Source: Vallitalea pronyensis | GTDB taxonomy: Bacteria > Bacillota > Clostridia > Lachnospirales > Vallitaleaceae | Reading direction: 5' to 3' | NCBI RefSeq assembly: GCF_018141445.1 | Contig: NZ_CP058649.1 | Coordinates: 2,003,001 to 2,067,000, forward strand | Length of the DNA: 64,000 bases | Part shown: piece after piece, positions 53,548 to 63,089 of the stretch | Numbering within the stretch: position 1 is the stretch's first letter | How the letters are laid out: each line of letters opens with the position of its first letter | The notes under the pieces: generated by a model | Seen by the model: the letters and a program-made list of their open reading frames with translations, nothing else | Database searches by the model: none | What the model was told of the DNA's origin: nothing | Translations under genes and position numbers: made by a program

Positions 53548-55632
53548 ATGGCGAAAAAAAAGGTTGGTTTAATGGCATTTATTAAATTTTATAAAGAAAA
53601 TGGTAAGGCATTCAAAGCATATCCCCTAAGGGATCGATCAAGGACGCATCTAACCCTTGCTAACATGAAGATAGGAAAGCTGGATAACAGATCATCTATC
53701 TACCAAAAAAGAGTGCAAGAGCTGAATGATGGCATGATCTATCATTATTTAGGTAAATGGTATGCTACGGAGGCCATTAAAACAAAGTCTAAGGCCACTT
53801 GGAAGAAAGCTTTTCAATCATTTCAATCAGCCATTAAGATTGCCAATGAACTGAATACCTATCTAACTTGTGGCAGTAATCATGACGTTACGTATGTGAA
53901 ACCTGTCTTACAGAAAAAGCAGGAAATTATGGTATGCAATGACGTGCCCCTGGTGCCAGATATTACACCAGTAGTGATTCTACAAGGCAGTAGCTTTGAT
54001 ATGGGTTACCAATATGCACAACAGTTAGTGGCAATCTATGGCGACTGGATGCTCACAAGACACAGTACCCATGAATTTTCCAAAGAGGAAGAGGAAACCT
54101 TGAGAAAATGGGAAGATATGCATAGGGAGCATACACCAGAAATCATTGACTTTGCTAAAGGGTGGGCAAGTTATGCAGCTGCAAACCATTATTCATTAGA
54201 TTATGACCAGGTGTTGGATTTATGGGTTGGCCATAAACCCCCAGCATCTTCCTATTTGAACGCGGAGTCAGGTATTCCAGAATTACCCCCTTTAGCATGT
54301 ACAGCATTGGCAGCGTGGAACGAAGCATCTCGTGATAAAAAATTGGTTGTAGGGGCAACAGGTGACCATGATATGAGTTATCAAATCACCATTGTCATGT
54401 ACCCAGATGATGGTATACCGCTTATCTTCACACCATTTGAGGCAACAGGCACACTCCCGACTGTTGGCCCAAACTGGTTCTTTGGACATCCAGGTATGAA
54501 CAAAGCAGGACTTGCATATGTGCATCATGGAGGAGGACCCAAGCTCCTTGAACCCATATCCCAGTGGGGATACGGTATCCGAAGAGGTGCATCTGTACTG
54601 CATATGTTACGCTACAAAAGAACAGCAAAAGAAGCACTGGAACAAGAAATCCATTGGCCTATTGGTGATATAGGCTATGGTGACCAAGCGACAGTAGGGG
54701 GATTCTATGCTGACAGTGACTACGGTTATATTATTGAATCCAGAAAACAGCCTTTGTGCATTCGTGAAGCAGGCTTACTCGGCGAGCGGGATTATTTGTT
54801 CTCAAACAATAGCACCATGCATCCTGATGCCATTGAATCAGGGTGGATGTCTAACATAAAAGAGCTATGGACATGGGATAATGTTGGCGGTTGGCGACCT
54901 AAAAAACCTCAGGGGATGACAAAGTCACTTGGTATGATTTTTAAGTGGTTTACAGGCAGGTTGAAGACCGATGAATTAATGTCACGTGGCATGATGTTTG
55001 CTTATTGGAACAGCTATAATAGAAATCTGTTTCTTAATCACATGGGAAACACCCACCATGGTACATTTGATGTGGATATTATGAAGAAAGTGTATCGGAC
55101 AGCAGGTACCATGCCAGATGGTCCTATGAAGAAACTAAAAAAAGCATACGTCCATTCAGGTAAGTGGGGTTTAATATCAGCCGCTCATGCGTCAAATGCT
55201 TTGGTGGTGTCCATGAAACCCGATGAGGGACTCTACTCTTTATGTACCGGACCAGCCATTAGAGGAGCAGCTCCCATTAGTCCTGATTTAGCCATTACCA
55301 TATACAATGAAAGAAATGCTTTTTGGGATATTCAACTAGGAGATACACCAGAAAGCATGGTGAATCAGGCCCAATTATTAGCTCAGGAACTCATGGAAAA
55401 AGCCAAAAACATCTACCATAACAACCCTATAGCCTATGCGCCAAAAGATATCTATGATGAATTGCTGCAAGAAATAAAGAACATGGAGAAACTGGAAAAA
55501 AATCAAGAAAACCGCCTCTTTCATCTCAACAAACGCATACGATGTTATACAAGAGTTCATGTTTTAGCCCGACAATTTATTAATTTCTTTGTTGTTCCAG
55601 AAAAATTCGTATATAATAGAAGAAATACTTGA
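53548..55632 (+). CDS. C45-like Ntn hydrolase / acyltransferase family protein
   Basis: This 694-residue protein has no clear signal peptide. Around residue 250 it has PPLACTALAAWNEASRDKK, where C251 fits the N-terminal nucleophile exposed by self-cleavage in C45 (penicillin acyltransferase-like) and phospholipase B-like Ntn hydrolases. VGATGDHDMSY, GPNWFFGHPGMNKAGLAYVHHGG and ESRKQPLCIREAG support the fold. The first 170 residues are helical, with a possible TPR-like region. It probably hydrolyses or transfers an amide-bound acyl group; the substrate is unknown. It is co-transcribed with the GbsR/MarR-like gene. Confidence 0.78.
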   Translation: MAKKKVGLMAFIKFYKENGKAFKAYPLRDRSRTHLTLANMKIGKLDNRSSIYQKRVQELNDGMIYHYLGKWYATEAIKTKSKATWKKAFQSFQSAIKIANELNTYLTCGSNHDVTYVKPVLQKKQEIMVCNDVPLVPDITPVVILQGSSFDMGYQYAQQLVAIYGDWMLTRHSTHEFSKEEEETLRKWEDMHREHTPEIIDFAKGWASYAAANHYSLDYDQVLDLWVGHKPPASSYLNAESGIPELPPLACTALAAWNEASRDKKLVVGATGDHDMSYQITIVMYPDDGIPLIFTPFEATGTLPTVGPNWFFGHPGMNKAGLAYVHHGGGPKLLEPISQWGYGIRRGASVLHMLRYKRTAKEALEQEIHWPIGDIGYGDQATVGGFYADSDYGYIIESRKQPLCIREAGLLGERDYLFSNNSTMHPDAIESGWMSNIKELWTWDNVGGWRPKKPQGMTKSLGMIFKWFTGRLKTDELMSRGMMFAYWNSYNRNLFLNHMGNTHHGTFDVDIMKKVYRTAGTMPDGPMKKLKKAYVHSGKWGLISAAHASNALVVSMKPDEGLYSLCTGPAIRGAAPISPDLAITIYNERNAFWDIQLGDTPESMVNQAQLLAQELMEKAKNIYHNNPIAYAPKDIYDELLQEIKNMEKLEKNQENRLFHLNKRIRCYTRVHVLARQFINFFVVPEKFVYNRRNT

Positions 55633-55682
55633 ATCAGTTGTTATGAGCTATAAGAAAAACAGGCGGTTTTTTGGAGGTTTCT

Positions 55683-56558
55683 ATGGATTATATGGATGTC
55701 ATACTTAAAGCAATAGCTTTTATTGAAGAGCATATGTTTGATGCATCGGTCTACGAAGATGTTTTTCCTCATGTGAAGATGTCCAAATATCATTTTCATC
55801 GCATTTTTCTTGCAGGGACCCATGAAACAGTTGGCAACTATATAAAAAAACGACGGTTAACACAAATAGGGGAGCGCTTGCGTCAAACGGATGATAAGGT
55901 TATTGATGTGGCGCTTGACTGCCAATATGATAGTCATGAGGCTTTTACCAGAGCATTCAAACGTTATTTCTATGAATCCCCTCGTGCATTTCGTAAAAGT
56001 AACAGAGACAATCCACTTCTTCGATTAGATCGAATCGATCGGGCATTTTTGGAATGTGCTAAGACCCGATTGGAGCTGGTACCCAACATTAAAACAATTG
56101 GCCCTTTATCGCTTATTGGCAAAAGAGCAGCAGCAAATTTTAAAGATAACCAGTTGGGTAACCTATGGGATAATTTCAAACAACAATGCAGGCAGCATGC
56201 TATTCAAACAAATAGGGATGCTTATACAGTGTGGTTACAGCATAAAGAAGAGATAAAACAACTGGCATACCAACAGCATTATGATTTATTTATAGGATTT
56301 CCCAAAACATCTGTTGATATAGAAGATGAAATACTTAATACGCTGGATATTGGAAAAGGTCTTTATGCTGTTTTTCATATGAAAGATAGCTTTAGCTTCG
56401 TCTTTAGGCTATACAGCTATATCTACTTTACATGGTTTAAGACATCAGGCTATGAACTGGGTGATGGCTACGTCATTGAAAAGTATAGTAAAGATTTTTC
56501 CATTCTGAATGAAAAAGGAGACATGTCAATTTGGATACCCATTAAAAAAGAGCAATGA
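55683..56558 (+). CDS. AraC family regulator with GyrI-like effector domain
   Basis: This 291-residue regulator has an N-terminal AraC double helix-turn-helix (MSKYHFHRIFLAGTHETVGNYI and VIDVALDCQYDSHEAFTRAFKRYFYESPRAFRK; about 1-110). A C-terminal GyrI/effector-binding-like domain follows, where such proteins bind small hydrophobic or cationic compounds (as in Rob and SoxS-like relatives). TTGGAGG lies 6 bases before the ATG at 55683. It starts about 50 bases after the hydrolase gene; the target is not evident. Confidence 0.85.
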   Translation: MDYMDVILKAIAFIEEHMFDASVYEDVFPHVKMSKYHFHRIFLAGTHETVGNYIKKRRLTQIGERLRQTDDKVIDVALDCQYDSHEAFTRAFKRYFYESPRAFRKSNRDNPLLRLDRIDRAFLECAKTRLELVPNIKTIGPLSLIGKRAAANFKDNQLGNLWDNFKQQCRQHAIQTNRDAYTVWLQHKEEIKQLAYQQHYDLFIGFPKTSVDIEDEILNTLDIGKGLYAVFHMKDSFSFVFRLYSYIYFTWFKTSGYELGDGYVIEKYSKDFSILNEKGDMSIWIPIKKEQ

Positions 56559-56644
56559 TTATCAAGAATGCATTAACCGTTAATGTTAATATGCTTGCAT
56601 AGATTTAAAGAAAAAAATAAATTCTTAAAATATGGAGGATGATC

Positions 56645-57448
56645 ATGAAAATCGCAGGTGTATATTTTAGCGGTACCGGTAATACCCAATGGGTTGCTCA
56701 AAAGTTAGAGGAAAAATTAAGGGTTCAAGGACATGATGTTAACATGTTATCCATTGAAGACTATACCGTCAGTGAAACGGCCAAGATATGTCAAGAAGCA
56801 GATATAGTCGGTTTTTTATATCCTATTTATGCTTCAGATATGCCAAAGGTATTTAGAGCATATATGGAAGCACTTACCCATCACAACATGCCCAGAAGAA
56901 AAAAAGCATTTTGCATTACATCAGTAGCCATTTATAGTGGTGATGGCGCTTTAGTGGTCAAGGAGTACTGTCATAAAATGAATCTGAATCTGGTATGGGG
57001 GTACAACGTGCACATGCCCTGTAATTTTAATACAGCACTACCCGGACTCAAAGTACCATCTGCTGATAAAATTAGAAAAATTAAAGCAAAGGCAGACCGT
57101 AAGCTGGATAGAATTATAAAAGCAATGGATGAAGGTCATAATAAGTTAGAAGGTTCGGATATCCTTAATACCATGATGGGTAGTCTTCAAAGAAAATCCA
57201 GTAAAGGTATGATACAAAAATATGATGTTAAAATCAATTCAGAGCTATGTATAAAATGTAGCAAATGTGTTAAGCTATGTCCTACCAACAACCTGATTTT
57301 ACCAGACAATGGTAAAGCAGTCCAAACACATGAAAAATGTACCGCTTGCTTAAGATGTGTTAATCAATGTCCAGTCTATGCCATAAGAATGATGAGTGCT
57401 AATAACGATAAGCCTTTTAAACAGTATAAAGGTCCAACAAAACACTAA
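56645..57448 (+). CDS. EFR1-type flavodoxin-ferredoxin fusion
   Basis: This protein of about 267 residues joins an N-terminal flavodoxin-like domain (VYFSGTGNTQWVAQKL as FMN-phosphate loop; DIVGFLYPIYASDMPK) with two C-terminal 4Fe-4S motifs, CIKCSKCVKLCP and CTACLRCVNQCP. Such EFR1-family proteins are thought to pass electrons in anaerobes. ATG at 56645 has GGAGG 6 bases upstream; the ATG at 56639 abuts the site. It has no functional partner in the neighbouring genes. Confidence 0.92.
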   Translation: MKIAGVYFSGTGNTQWVAQKLEEKLRVQGHDVNMLSIEDYTVSETAKICQEADIVGFLYPIYASDMPKVFRAYMEALTHHNMPRRKKAFCITSVAIYSGDGALVVKEYCHKMNLNLVWGYNVHMPCNFNTALPGLKVPSADKIRKIKAKADRKLDRIIKAMDEGHNKLEGSDILNTMMGSLQRKSSKGMIQKYDVKINSELCIKCSKCVKLCPTNNLILPDNGKAVQTHEKCTACLRCVNQCPVYAIRMMSANNDKPFKQYKGPTKH

Positions 57449-57583
57449 AATGTACACATAATAGCCATGTTATGTCTCATGATAAATTAATGCTAATGTT
57501 TATTAAATTTGTCTATAAAATTGTTTTCATTTTAGGGATAAACCCATGTACAATAAAAGGTATGATAGAATAGGAGTGTTTAC

Positions 57584-58621
57584 ATGGATAATAAAAGACT
57601 TATTTATGGTCTTATTCTTATATTGGTTGTTATACTAATGGGTTCATTAATAGCTGGTATTGCTATATCAAATGAAATAACGAAATCATCAAAAGGGGAC
57701 TATTTGTGGGATTCTAAAGAGAGAGCCAAGGAGCATATCATGGTTATCATTGATGATGCCAATCAGACCTATGACGAAGCATTTGAAAAAGGATTGTTGG
57801 AGACAGCTGCTACTTATAGAATTGCTGTAGAGATTAACAAGATTGATCGAACGAATTATGATGACGATGTTATCGCTGCTTTGGACAAAGCCAAATATGC
57901 GAAGGTGAATGGTATCATTGTTCATGCTTTTAATGACGAGAAAATGGCAAGCAAAATTCAAGAAATCAGTGACTTGGGTATTCCAGTTATCACCCTTGAT
58001 GAAGATGTACCTAAAAGCTCAAGAATATGTTATGTTGGCGTTAACCGCTACGATATTGGACAATTAGCAGGTGAAAGTTTTGCGCGATTACTCCATGATG
58101 GGGGTAAAATAGCCGTCATTGATCAAAAAAGTTATAGCAAGGACAGAACCATTAACGAGGAAATGATGTTGCTTGGATTAAGAGAAGTACTCAAATCCCA
58201 ACCCAATCTTTCTCTGGAAAAAATAGAATACACAGAGCAGGGCGTTCTAAGTGCTGAAACAGCAGCGACAAAAATTTTATTAGGTCGTAACGATATCAAT
58301 GGTATTTTTTGTACAGATGGTGAAAATACATTAGGGGTTGTGCAAGTCTTAATTGATAATAATCTGGTGAACGATGTTGTTCTTGTAGGGTATGGTAATG
58401 ATGCAGAAATCATGGCGTATATTGAAAAGGGTAATATTATTGAAGCTTCAATTGTCACCGACCATGAAGATATAGGACGACAAGCCATTGAGGCATTTAT
58501 TGAATACAGAACCAATCAATTTGTGTCCAGTTACATCAATACAGATATACGTTTGATTGATGAAACAAATGTCCTTGACTATATCAGTGAAATGAGTGAT
58601 ACACTTGACGAGAAGGAATAG
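57584..58621 (+). CDS. Membrane-anchored type I sugar-binding protein (sensor type)
   Basis: This 345-residue protein has an uncleaved N-terminal membrane segment (about 7-29), no lipobox, and a periplasmic-binding-protein type I domain of the ribose/galactose class (KVNGIIVHAFNDEKMASKIQ; GIPVITLDEDVPKSSRICYV; GIFCTDGENTLGVVQVL). The kinase gene overlaps its end by 26 bases, so the two are coupled. In clostridia such anchored binding proteins (XylFII) touch a LytS-type kinase and report sugar; that role fits here better than transport. The sugar is unknown. Confidence 0.85.
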   Translation: MDNKRLIYGLILILVVILMGSLIAGIAISNEITKSSKGDYLWDSKERAKEHIMVIIDDANQTYDEAFEKGLLETAATYRIAVEINKIDRTNYDDDVIAALDKAKYAKVNGIIVHAFNDEKMASKIQEISDLGIPVITLDEDVPKSSRICYVGVNRYDIGQLAGESFARLLHDGGKIAVIDQKSYSKDRTINEEMMLLGLREVLKSQPNLSLEKIEYTEQGVLSAETAATKILLGRNDINGIFCTDGENTLGVVQVLIDNNLVNDVVLVGYGNDAEIMAYIEKGNIIEASIVTDHEDIGRQAIEAFIEYRTNQFVSSYINTDIRLIDETNVLDYISEMSDTLDEKE

Positions 58622-60083
58622 AGCCAGTTCAATTAAGAATCATTTAATCGTTTATTCATTAGGCGTTATTTTGCTTATGACAATACTCAGTGTCTATGCC
58701 TTGTTCATCATGGAAAGATACAGAGGACAAATTGAAACCATGTTTGAAAGGCATATTTACTTATCGGACATACAATCTGTCATCTCAGAGCTGGATGATG
58801 ATTTACTGGGTTTTTTAAGTTCCAAAAGTTCAACAAGGTTAAATGATTTTAACATCAATCAACAACAACTTACCCATTTATTAGAAGGGGATTATGAGCA
58901 TCTCTATAGTATGGAAGATGTGCTGATGAAAAACATTAGAAATCTCTCCATGGAATATATTGATCAAGGACGAGATGCCATCTCATACAAACGGCAGAGA
59001 AATGTAACCAGATATGATGAAAGTTACGAAAAAAGTAAACACATAAAGACCTTTATTTTTGAATACATTGATGGGCTTAACGCTATACAACTGTCCAGAA
59101 ATTCAAAATCTTATCTTGAACTTGTAAACCAGACCCATCTACTACAGACCATTACGTATATTATTGTCATCAACTTAATTATTATATCCTTATTGATTGT
59201 CTACTTAATTACGTCAAGAATGGTCAAACCATTTCGTCAGCTATCCCACGTTGCAGAGGAAATTTCAAAAGGAAATTTTGATACAGAGGACATTCACTTG
59301 GAAATGGAAGATGAGTTTCAGTTGTTGGCCATTGCATTCGATAAGATGAAGCATAATATTCGAGAATATGTAGCTGAAGTGAAGATTATTGCTGAAACAG
59401 AATCCAAACTGAAAGATGAGCAGTTAAAAAATGTGAAGATGGAGCACCTTCTAGATAATGCTAGATTATATGCCCTTCAGTCTCAGATTAATCCCCATTT
59501 TCTTTTCAATACCATTAATGCAGGTGTTCAACTGTCCATTATGGAAAGAGCAACCCGAACAGGGCAATTTTTAGAGAGCATGTCCAGACTGTTTCGGTAT
59601 AACATTCAAAAAATGGATTCTACCTGTACGTTAGAAGAGGAAGTGACAAACATATCGGATTATTATGATTTACTGAAGGTAAGGTTTGGTCATCGGATAC
59701 AATTTGAACTAGAAATAGACCCTTTGACCCTTCATAGGAAAGTCCCTCCTCTGATTCTTCAACCACTGGTAGAAAATGCGTATATACATGGGCTTAGTGG
59801 TCTTGAAGAAGGCGGTACCATTAAGGTGGCAACAAAGCATCTAGCTCATGAAGTACTTATTACCGTAGAAGATAATGGGAGAGGAATGGATGATGCCTTA
59901 ATTGAAAAAATATTGGGTACCCATAGTGCCCATGATATCAGTCAAGATAAAGAGGAAGGCATTGGTATCCGTAATGTCCGGGACCGATTAGCATTGTATT
60001 TTCATAGAACTGATATATTGACCATGGAAGGCAGATTAAACGAAGGTGTTAAAATAACCATCCGCCTGCCACATGAAATGTAA
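58596..60083 (+). CDS. Sensor histidine kinase, LytS/YesM type
   Basis: This 495-residue membrane kinase has two membrane segments (about 15-37 and 188-208) around an extracellular helical domain of about 150 residues, a HAMP linker (about 210-262), the LytS-type box with H301 in QINPHFLFNTIN, and a HATPase domain (LQPLVENAYIHG; EDNGRGMD; GIGIRNVRDRL). The start is taken as GTG at 58596; a TTG at 58605 is possible. It likely receives sugar information from the anchored binding proteins on either side and phosphorylates the next gene product. Confidence 0.92.
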   Translation: MIHLTRRNRASSIKNHLIVYSLGVILLMTILSVYALFIMERYRGQIETMFERHIYLSDIQSVISELDDDLLGFLSSKSSTRLNDFNINQQQLTHLLEGDYEHLYSMEDVLMKNIRNLSMEYIDQGRDAISYKRQRNVTRYDESYEKSKHIKTFIFEYIDGLNAIQLSRNSKSYLELVNQTHLLQTITYIIVINLIIISLLIVYLITSRMVKPFRQLSHVAEEISKGNFDTEDIHLEMEDEFQLLAIAFDKMKHNIREYVAEVKIIAETESKLKDEQLKNVKMEHLLDNARLYALQSQINPHFLFNTINAGVQLSIMERATRTGQFLESMSRLFRYNIQKMDSTCTLEEEVTNISDYYDLLKVRFGHRIQFELEIDPLTLHRKVPPLILQPLVENAYIHGLSGLEEGGTIKVATKHLAHEVLITVEDNGRGMDDALIEKILGTHSAHDISQDKEEGIGIRNVRDRLALYFHRTDILTMEGRLNEGVKITIRLPHEM

Positions 60084-60092
60084 TGGAGGCAA

Positions 60093-61688
60093 ATGATGTA
60101 CCGATTAATCATAGTAGATGATGAGCAAATTGTTTTAGATGGGTTAAAATTTTTGATTCACGATACCGTTGAAGACATAGAAGTGGTTGCAACAGCCAGT
60201 TCAGGTCGTGAAGCCATAGCTGCTTGTGAACAACATTATCCAGACATCGTATTCATGGATATTAAGATGCCGGGTATTAATGGCATAGAAGCTATAGAAG
60301 CCATTAAGAAGCGGCATATCGATACAAGATTCGTGATTATTTCTGCTTATGAGCAATTTGAATATGCCAAACAAGCTGTTGAGCTTGGTGTCAGTGACTA
60401 TATTCTAAAACCCATTCGCCCAGACAAGGTAACAGAAGTATTGCATAAGATTATCCATGAGATTACGGTGGAACGGAAACAACGTCTCCGTGAGATTGAA
60501 AACAGAGAAAAAATAGAGAAGATCATTCCTGTTTTAGAGCACGGCTTTATCTATTCCTTATTACTCAACACGGATTATCGCGATGAATTAACCAAATACC
60601 AAGACTTGTTTGAGGTCAAGAATGAAAAGGGTTATGTCATGGTCATCGAGTTTGGGGAAGGCAAACATTCGGAGCTTCAAAATAAGATTGGTACAGGCAT
60701 CAAAGGACAATCCTTTTACCCGAAAGTCCAAAGCGCCATCAAATACAAATGCAAATGTATTGTAGGCCCCATGATAGTGAATCAAATGACGGTTTTGGTC
60801 TATGAAAATCATATGGACTCTGAATATGAGCAGAGAATAAAAGCATTCGAATTAGCCGATGCCATCTACAACGCTATCAAACAGCTAGTGGATAGTAATA
60901 TCTACATTGGTATTGGTTCCTGTTACGCACTTGAAAAGAGTAAAAATTCCCTAGAAGAGGCTATGTTTAGTCTCAACAGGATTACCGATGAGCACATTGT
61001 TCATATTAATGATATATCAGAAAAGGATAGTTCCAGTGACGATTACACGTATATTGATATTAAAGAAGATCAAAATCGTATCATCAAACTTCTTGAGTTA
61101 GGTGATGAAGAGCAGCTGGTTAATGCTATGAAATCGTTTTTCAATAAAATCAATAAAAAATTTCATGGTGATATGGTAGATGTTCGCAATACCATTCTTG
61201 AACTCATGGTAATGGTTCTTAGCTGCTCTTATCGGAACGACCTGCAAGAAGAAATTGTTGGCTATTCCAGTTATCTGAATGAACTAAATCGACTGGAATC
61301 AATGGTAGCACTGCAAAATTGGTGTCTGAGAAAAGTCAGTTTTATATCAGAACAGGTACAAAGTAAAAAAGGTAAGCATATATCAAAAGTGGTATTACAT
61401 GCCAGGAACTATATCGATGCACATCTACGGGAAGACCTTAACCTCATTGACATCTCCAAAGAGGTATCGGTAAGTCCGCAATATTTTAGCAAGATATTTA
61501 AAGATGAAATAGGACTTAGTTTTGTAGAATACGTACGTAAAAAAAGAATTGATATCGCTAAAGAAATGCTTAGAACCCATAAATACTCTGTTAAAGAAAT
61601 CTGTTATCAAATTGGTTATAATGATCCTAATTATTTTAGCCGCTTATTTAAGAAGCTTGTTGGTGTATCACCAACGGAATATAAATAA
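60093..61688 (+). CDS. Response regulator with AraC-type DNA-binding domain, YesN type
   Basis: This 531-residue transcription factor has a receiver domain (IIVDDE; phospho-acceptor D56 in IVFMDIKMPGING; YILKPI), a central region of about 270 residues and a C-terminal AraC double helix-turn-helix (SPQYFSKIFKDEIGLSFVEYV; KEICYQIGYNDPNYFSRLFK). TGGAGG precedes the ATG, 9 bases after the kinase gene. It probably activates the sugar-transport genes starting at 63090. Confidence 0.93.
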   Translation: MMYRLIIVDDEQIVLDGLKFLIHDTVEDIEVVATASSGREAIAACEQHYPDIVFMDIKMPGINGIEAIEAIKKRHIDTRFVIISAYEQFEYAKQAVELGVSDYILKPIRPDKVTEVLHKIIHEITVERKQRLREIENREKIEKIIPVLEHGFIYSLLLNTDYRDELTKYQDLFEVKNEKGYVMVIEFGEGKHSELQNKIGTGIKGQSFYPKVQSAIKYKCKCIVGPMIVNQMTVLVYENHMDSEYEQRIKAFELADAIYNAIKQLVDSNIYIGIGSCYALEKSKNSLEEAMFSLNRITDEHIVHINDISEKDSSSDDYTYIDIKEDQNRIIKLLELGDEEQLVNAMKSFFNKINKKFHGDMVDVRNTILELMVMVLSCSYRNDLQEEIVGYSSYLNELNRLESMVALQNWCLRKVSFISEQVQSKKGKHISKVVLHARNYIDAHLREDLNLIDISKEVSVSPQYFSKIFKDEIGLSFVEYVRKKRIDIAKEMLRTHKYSVKEICYQIGYNDPNYFSRLFKKLVGVSPTEYK

Positions 61689-61747
61689 AATCATGATAGA
61701 GCCAGACATGGTACATGCGCTTATAATCGTAAGAAGGTGGGGTAATC

Positions 61748-62800
61748 ATGAAAATAGGTAAAAAACAGTTGCATATGTATGGGGTGTTTATAACTGTAAT
61801 CCTATGCCTGAGTCTTATTGCCATGCTGGTCTATGGTTTTCGAAAAAAAGACAGCATAGAAGATGATGGCAAAATCACCATTGGTTTTTGTGCCGATAAT
61901 TTGGTCATCGAGCGTTGGCAAAGAGATCAAGAAATTTTCCAGGCCAAAGCAAAAGAACAAGATGTGGACGTTATCGTCTATAACGCTAATGAAGACAATG
62001 CAACGCAAATCAAACAGATTCGTTTACTTATTGAGAAACAGGTGGATGTGATGGTTGTTATTCCCTATGATAAAAATGGGTTGAAGGAAGTCATTGGGGA
62101 AGCCAAAAAGGCAGGCATTAAAGTCATTGCATACGACCGGCTGATTAATCATGCAGATGTGGATGCCTATATATCCTTCGACAATAACAAAGTAGGTGCA
62201 CTCCAAGCAATAGAATTGACAAAAGTTGTACCAAAGGGGAATTATATCATCATTAATGGCTCACCAGATGATAATAATTCATTCATGTTCAGAGACGGTT
62301 ACATGGGTGTTCTTGAACCATTTATTGCATCAGGGGCTATTAACATCGTTGAAGACAAGTGGGCGAATATGTGGCGAGAAGAATATGCTTACGATATTGT
62401 ACAGAAAGCATTAAATGACAAGATGCAGATAGATGCCATCATTGGTGCCAATGACCGTCTGGCAGAAGCCGCAATTAGAGCCTTATCCGAGAAGGGCCTA
62501 GGTGGCAGCATCTACGTGGCTGGTCACGATGCCGATATTAGTGCCTGTCAACGTATTGTTGAAGGTACCCAATATATGACAGTCTATAAACCTATTCGAT
62601 TATTAGCAGAATCAGCTGTTGAGCTGGCCATCGATTTAGTCAATGGGAAACCAATAGAAACAGATGAATCCATTAACAATGGTTCATACGATGTACCGTA
62701 TATTAAATTGGATGTATTATCCGTGACCATTGACACACTAGAAGAAACAGTTATAAATGATGCCTTTCATCAAAGAGAAGATATTTATAGAGAAAATTAA
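61748..62800 (+). CDS. Membrane-anchored xylose-binding-like protein (XylFII-like)
   Basis: This 350-residue protein has an N-terminal membrane anchor (about 10-30, no lipobox) and a type I sugar-binding domain close to xylose-binding XylF: GKITIGFCADNLVIERWQRD, VDVMVVIPYDKNGL, KVIAYDRLINHADVDAYISF, VAGHDADISACQRIV and GTQYMTVYKPIRLLAE. AAGGTGGGG lies upstream. It closes the kinase/regulator operon and is followed by a strong terminator. By analogy with XylFII-LytS it senses an extracellular pentose and feeds the kinase. Confidence 0.88.
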   Translation: MKIGKKQLHMYGVFITVILCLSLIAMLVYGFRKKDSIEDDGKITIGFCADNLVIERWQRDQEIFQAKAKEQDVDVIVYNANEDNATQIKQIRLLIEKQVDVMVVIPYDKNGLKEVIGEAKKAGIKVIAYDRLINHADVDAYISFDNNKVGALQAIELTKVVPKGNYIIINGSPDDNNSFMFRDGYMGVLEPFIASGAINIVEDKWANMWREEYAYDIVQKALNDKMQIDAIIGANDRLAEAAIRALSEKGLGGSIYVAGHDADISACQRIVEGTQYMTVYKPIRLLAESAVELAIDLVNGKPIETDESINNGSYDVPYIKLDVLSVTIDTLEETVINDAFHQREDIYREN

Positions 62801-62819
62801 CGATACTTAGTAGAGCCAT

Positions 62820-62872
62820 AAAGGGGTGTCCTATGAGAACATATCAACATGTTCTTATGGGACACCCTTTTT
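62820..62872 (+). terminator. Long rho-independent terminator
   Basis: Arms of about 22 bases (62821-62842 and 62849-62870, including GGGGTGTCC/GGACACCC and AGAACAT/ATGTTCT) flank a six-base loop and end in a T-run. It separates the sensing operon from the gene at 63090. Confidence 0.88.
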
Positions 62873-63089
62873 GGTTTATGATACTTTGAGCATTAGCACA
62901 GATTTAAGGTTAAAATTTTCTCTGAACAAACTTAAGATTAAATTCTTAGTGGTGGACATTACAATCAATATAAAAAAATTAAAAATGTACAGATTTCTCC
63001 TCCTCACAGTCATGGTATTCAACCTGTCTTGGCGCTATACTTGTTGATGTACTTCAACTTTATTATTTCAAAAAATGGAGGATTTAAAA

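Noticed and set aside
62826..63047. 73-codon open frame on the + strand
   Set aside because: It begins inside the long terminator at 62820-62872, has no ribosome site and has no recognisable protein character.
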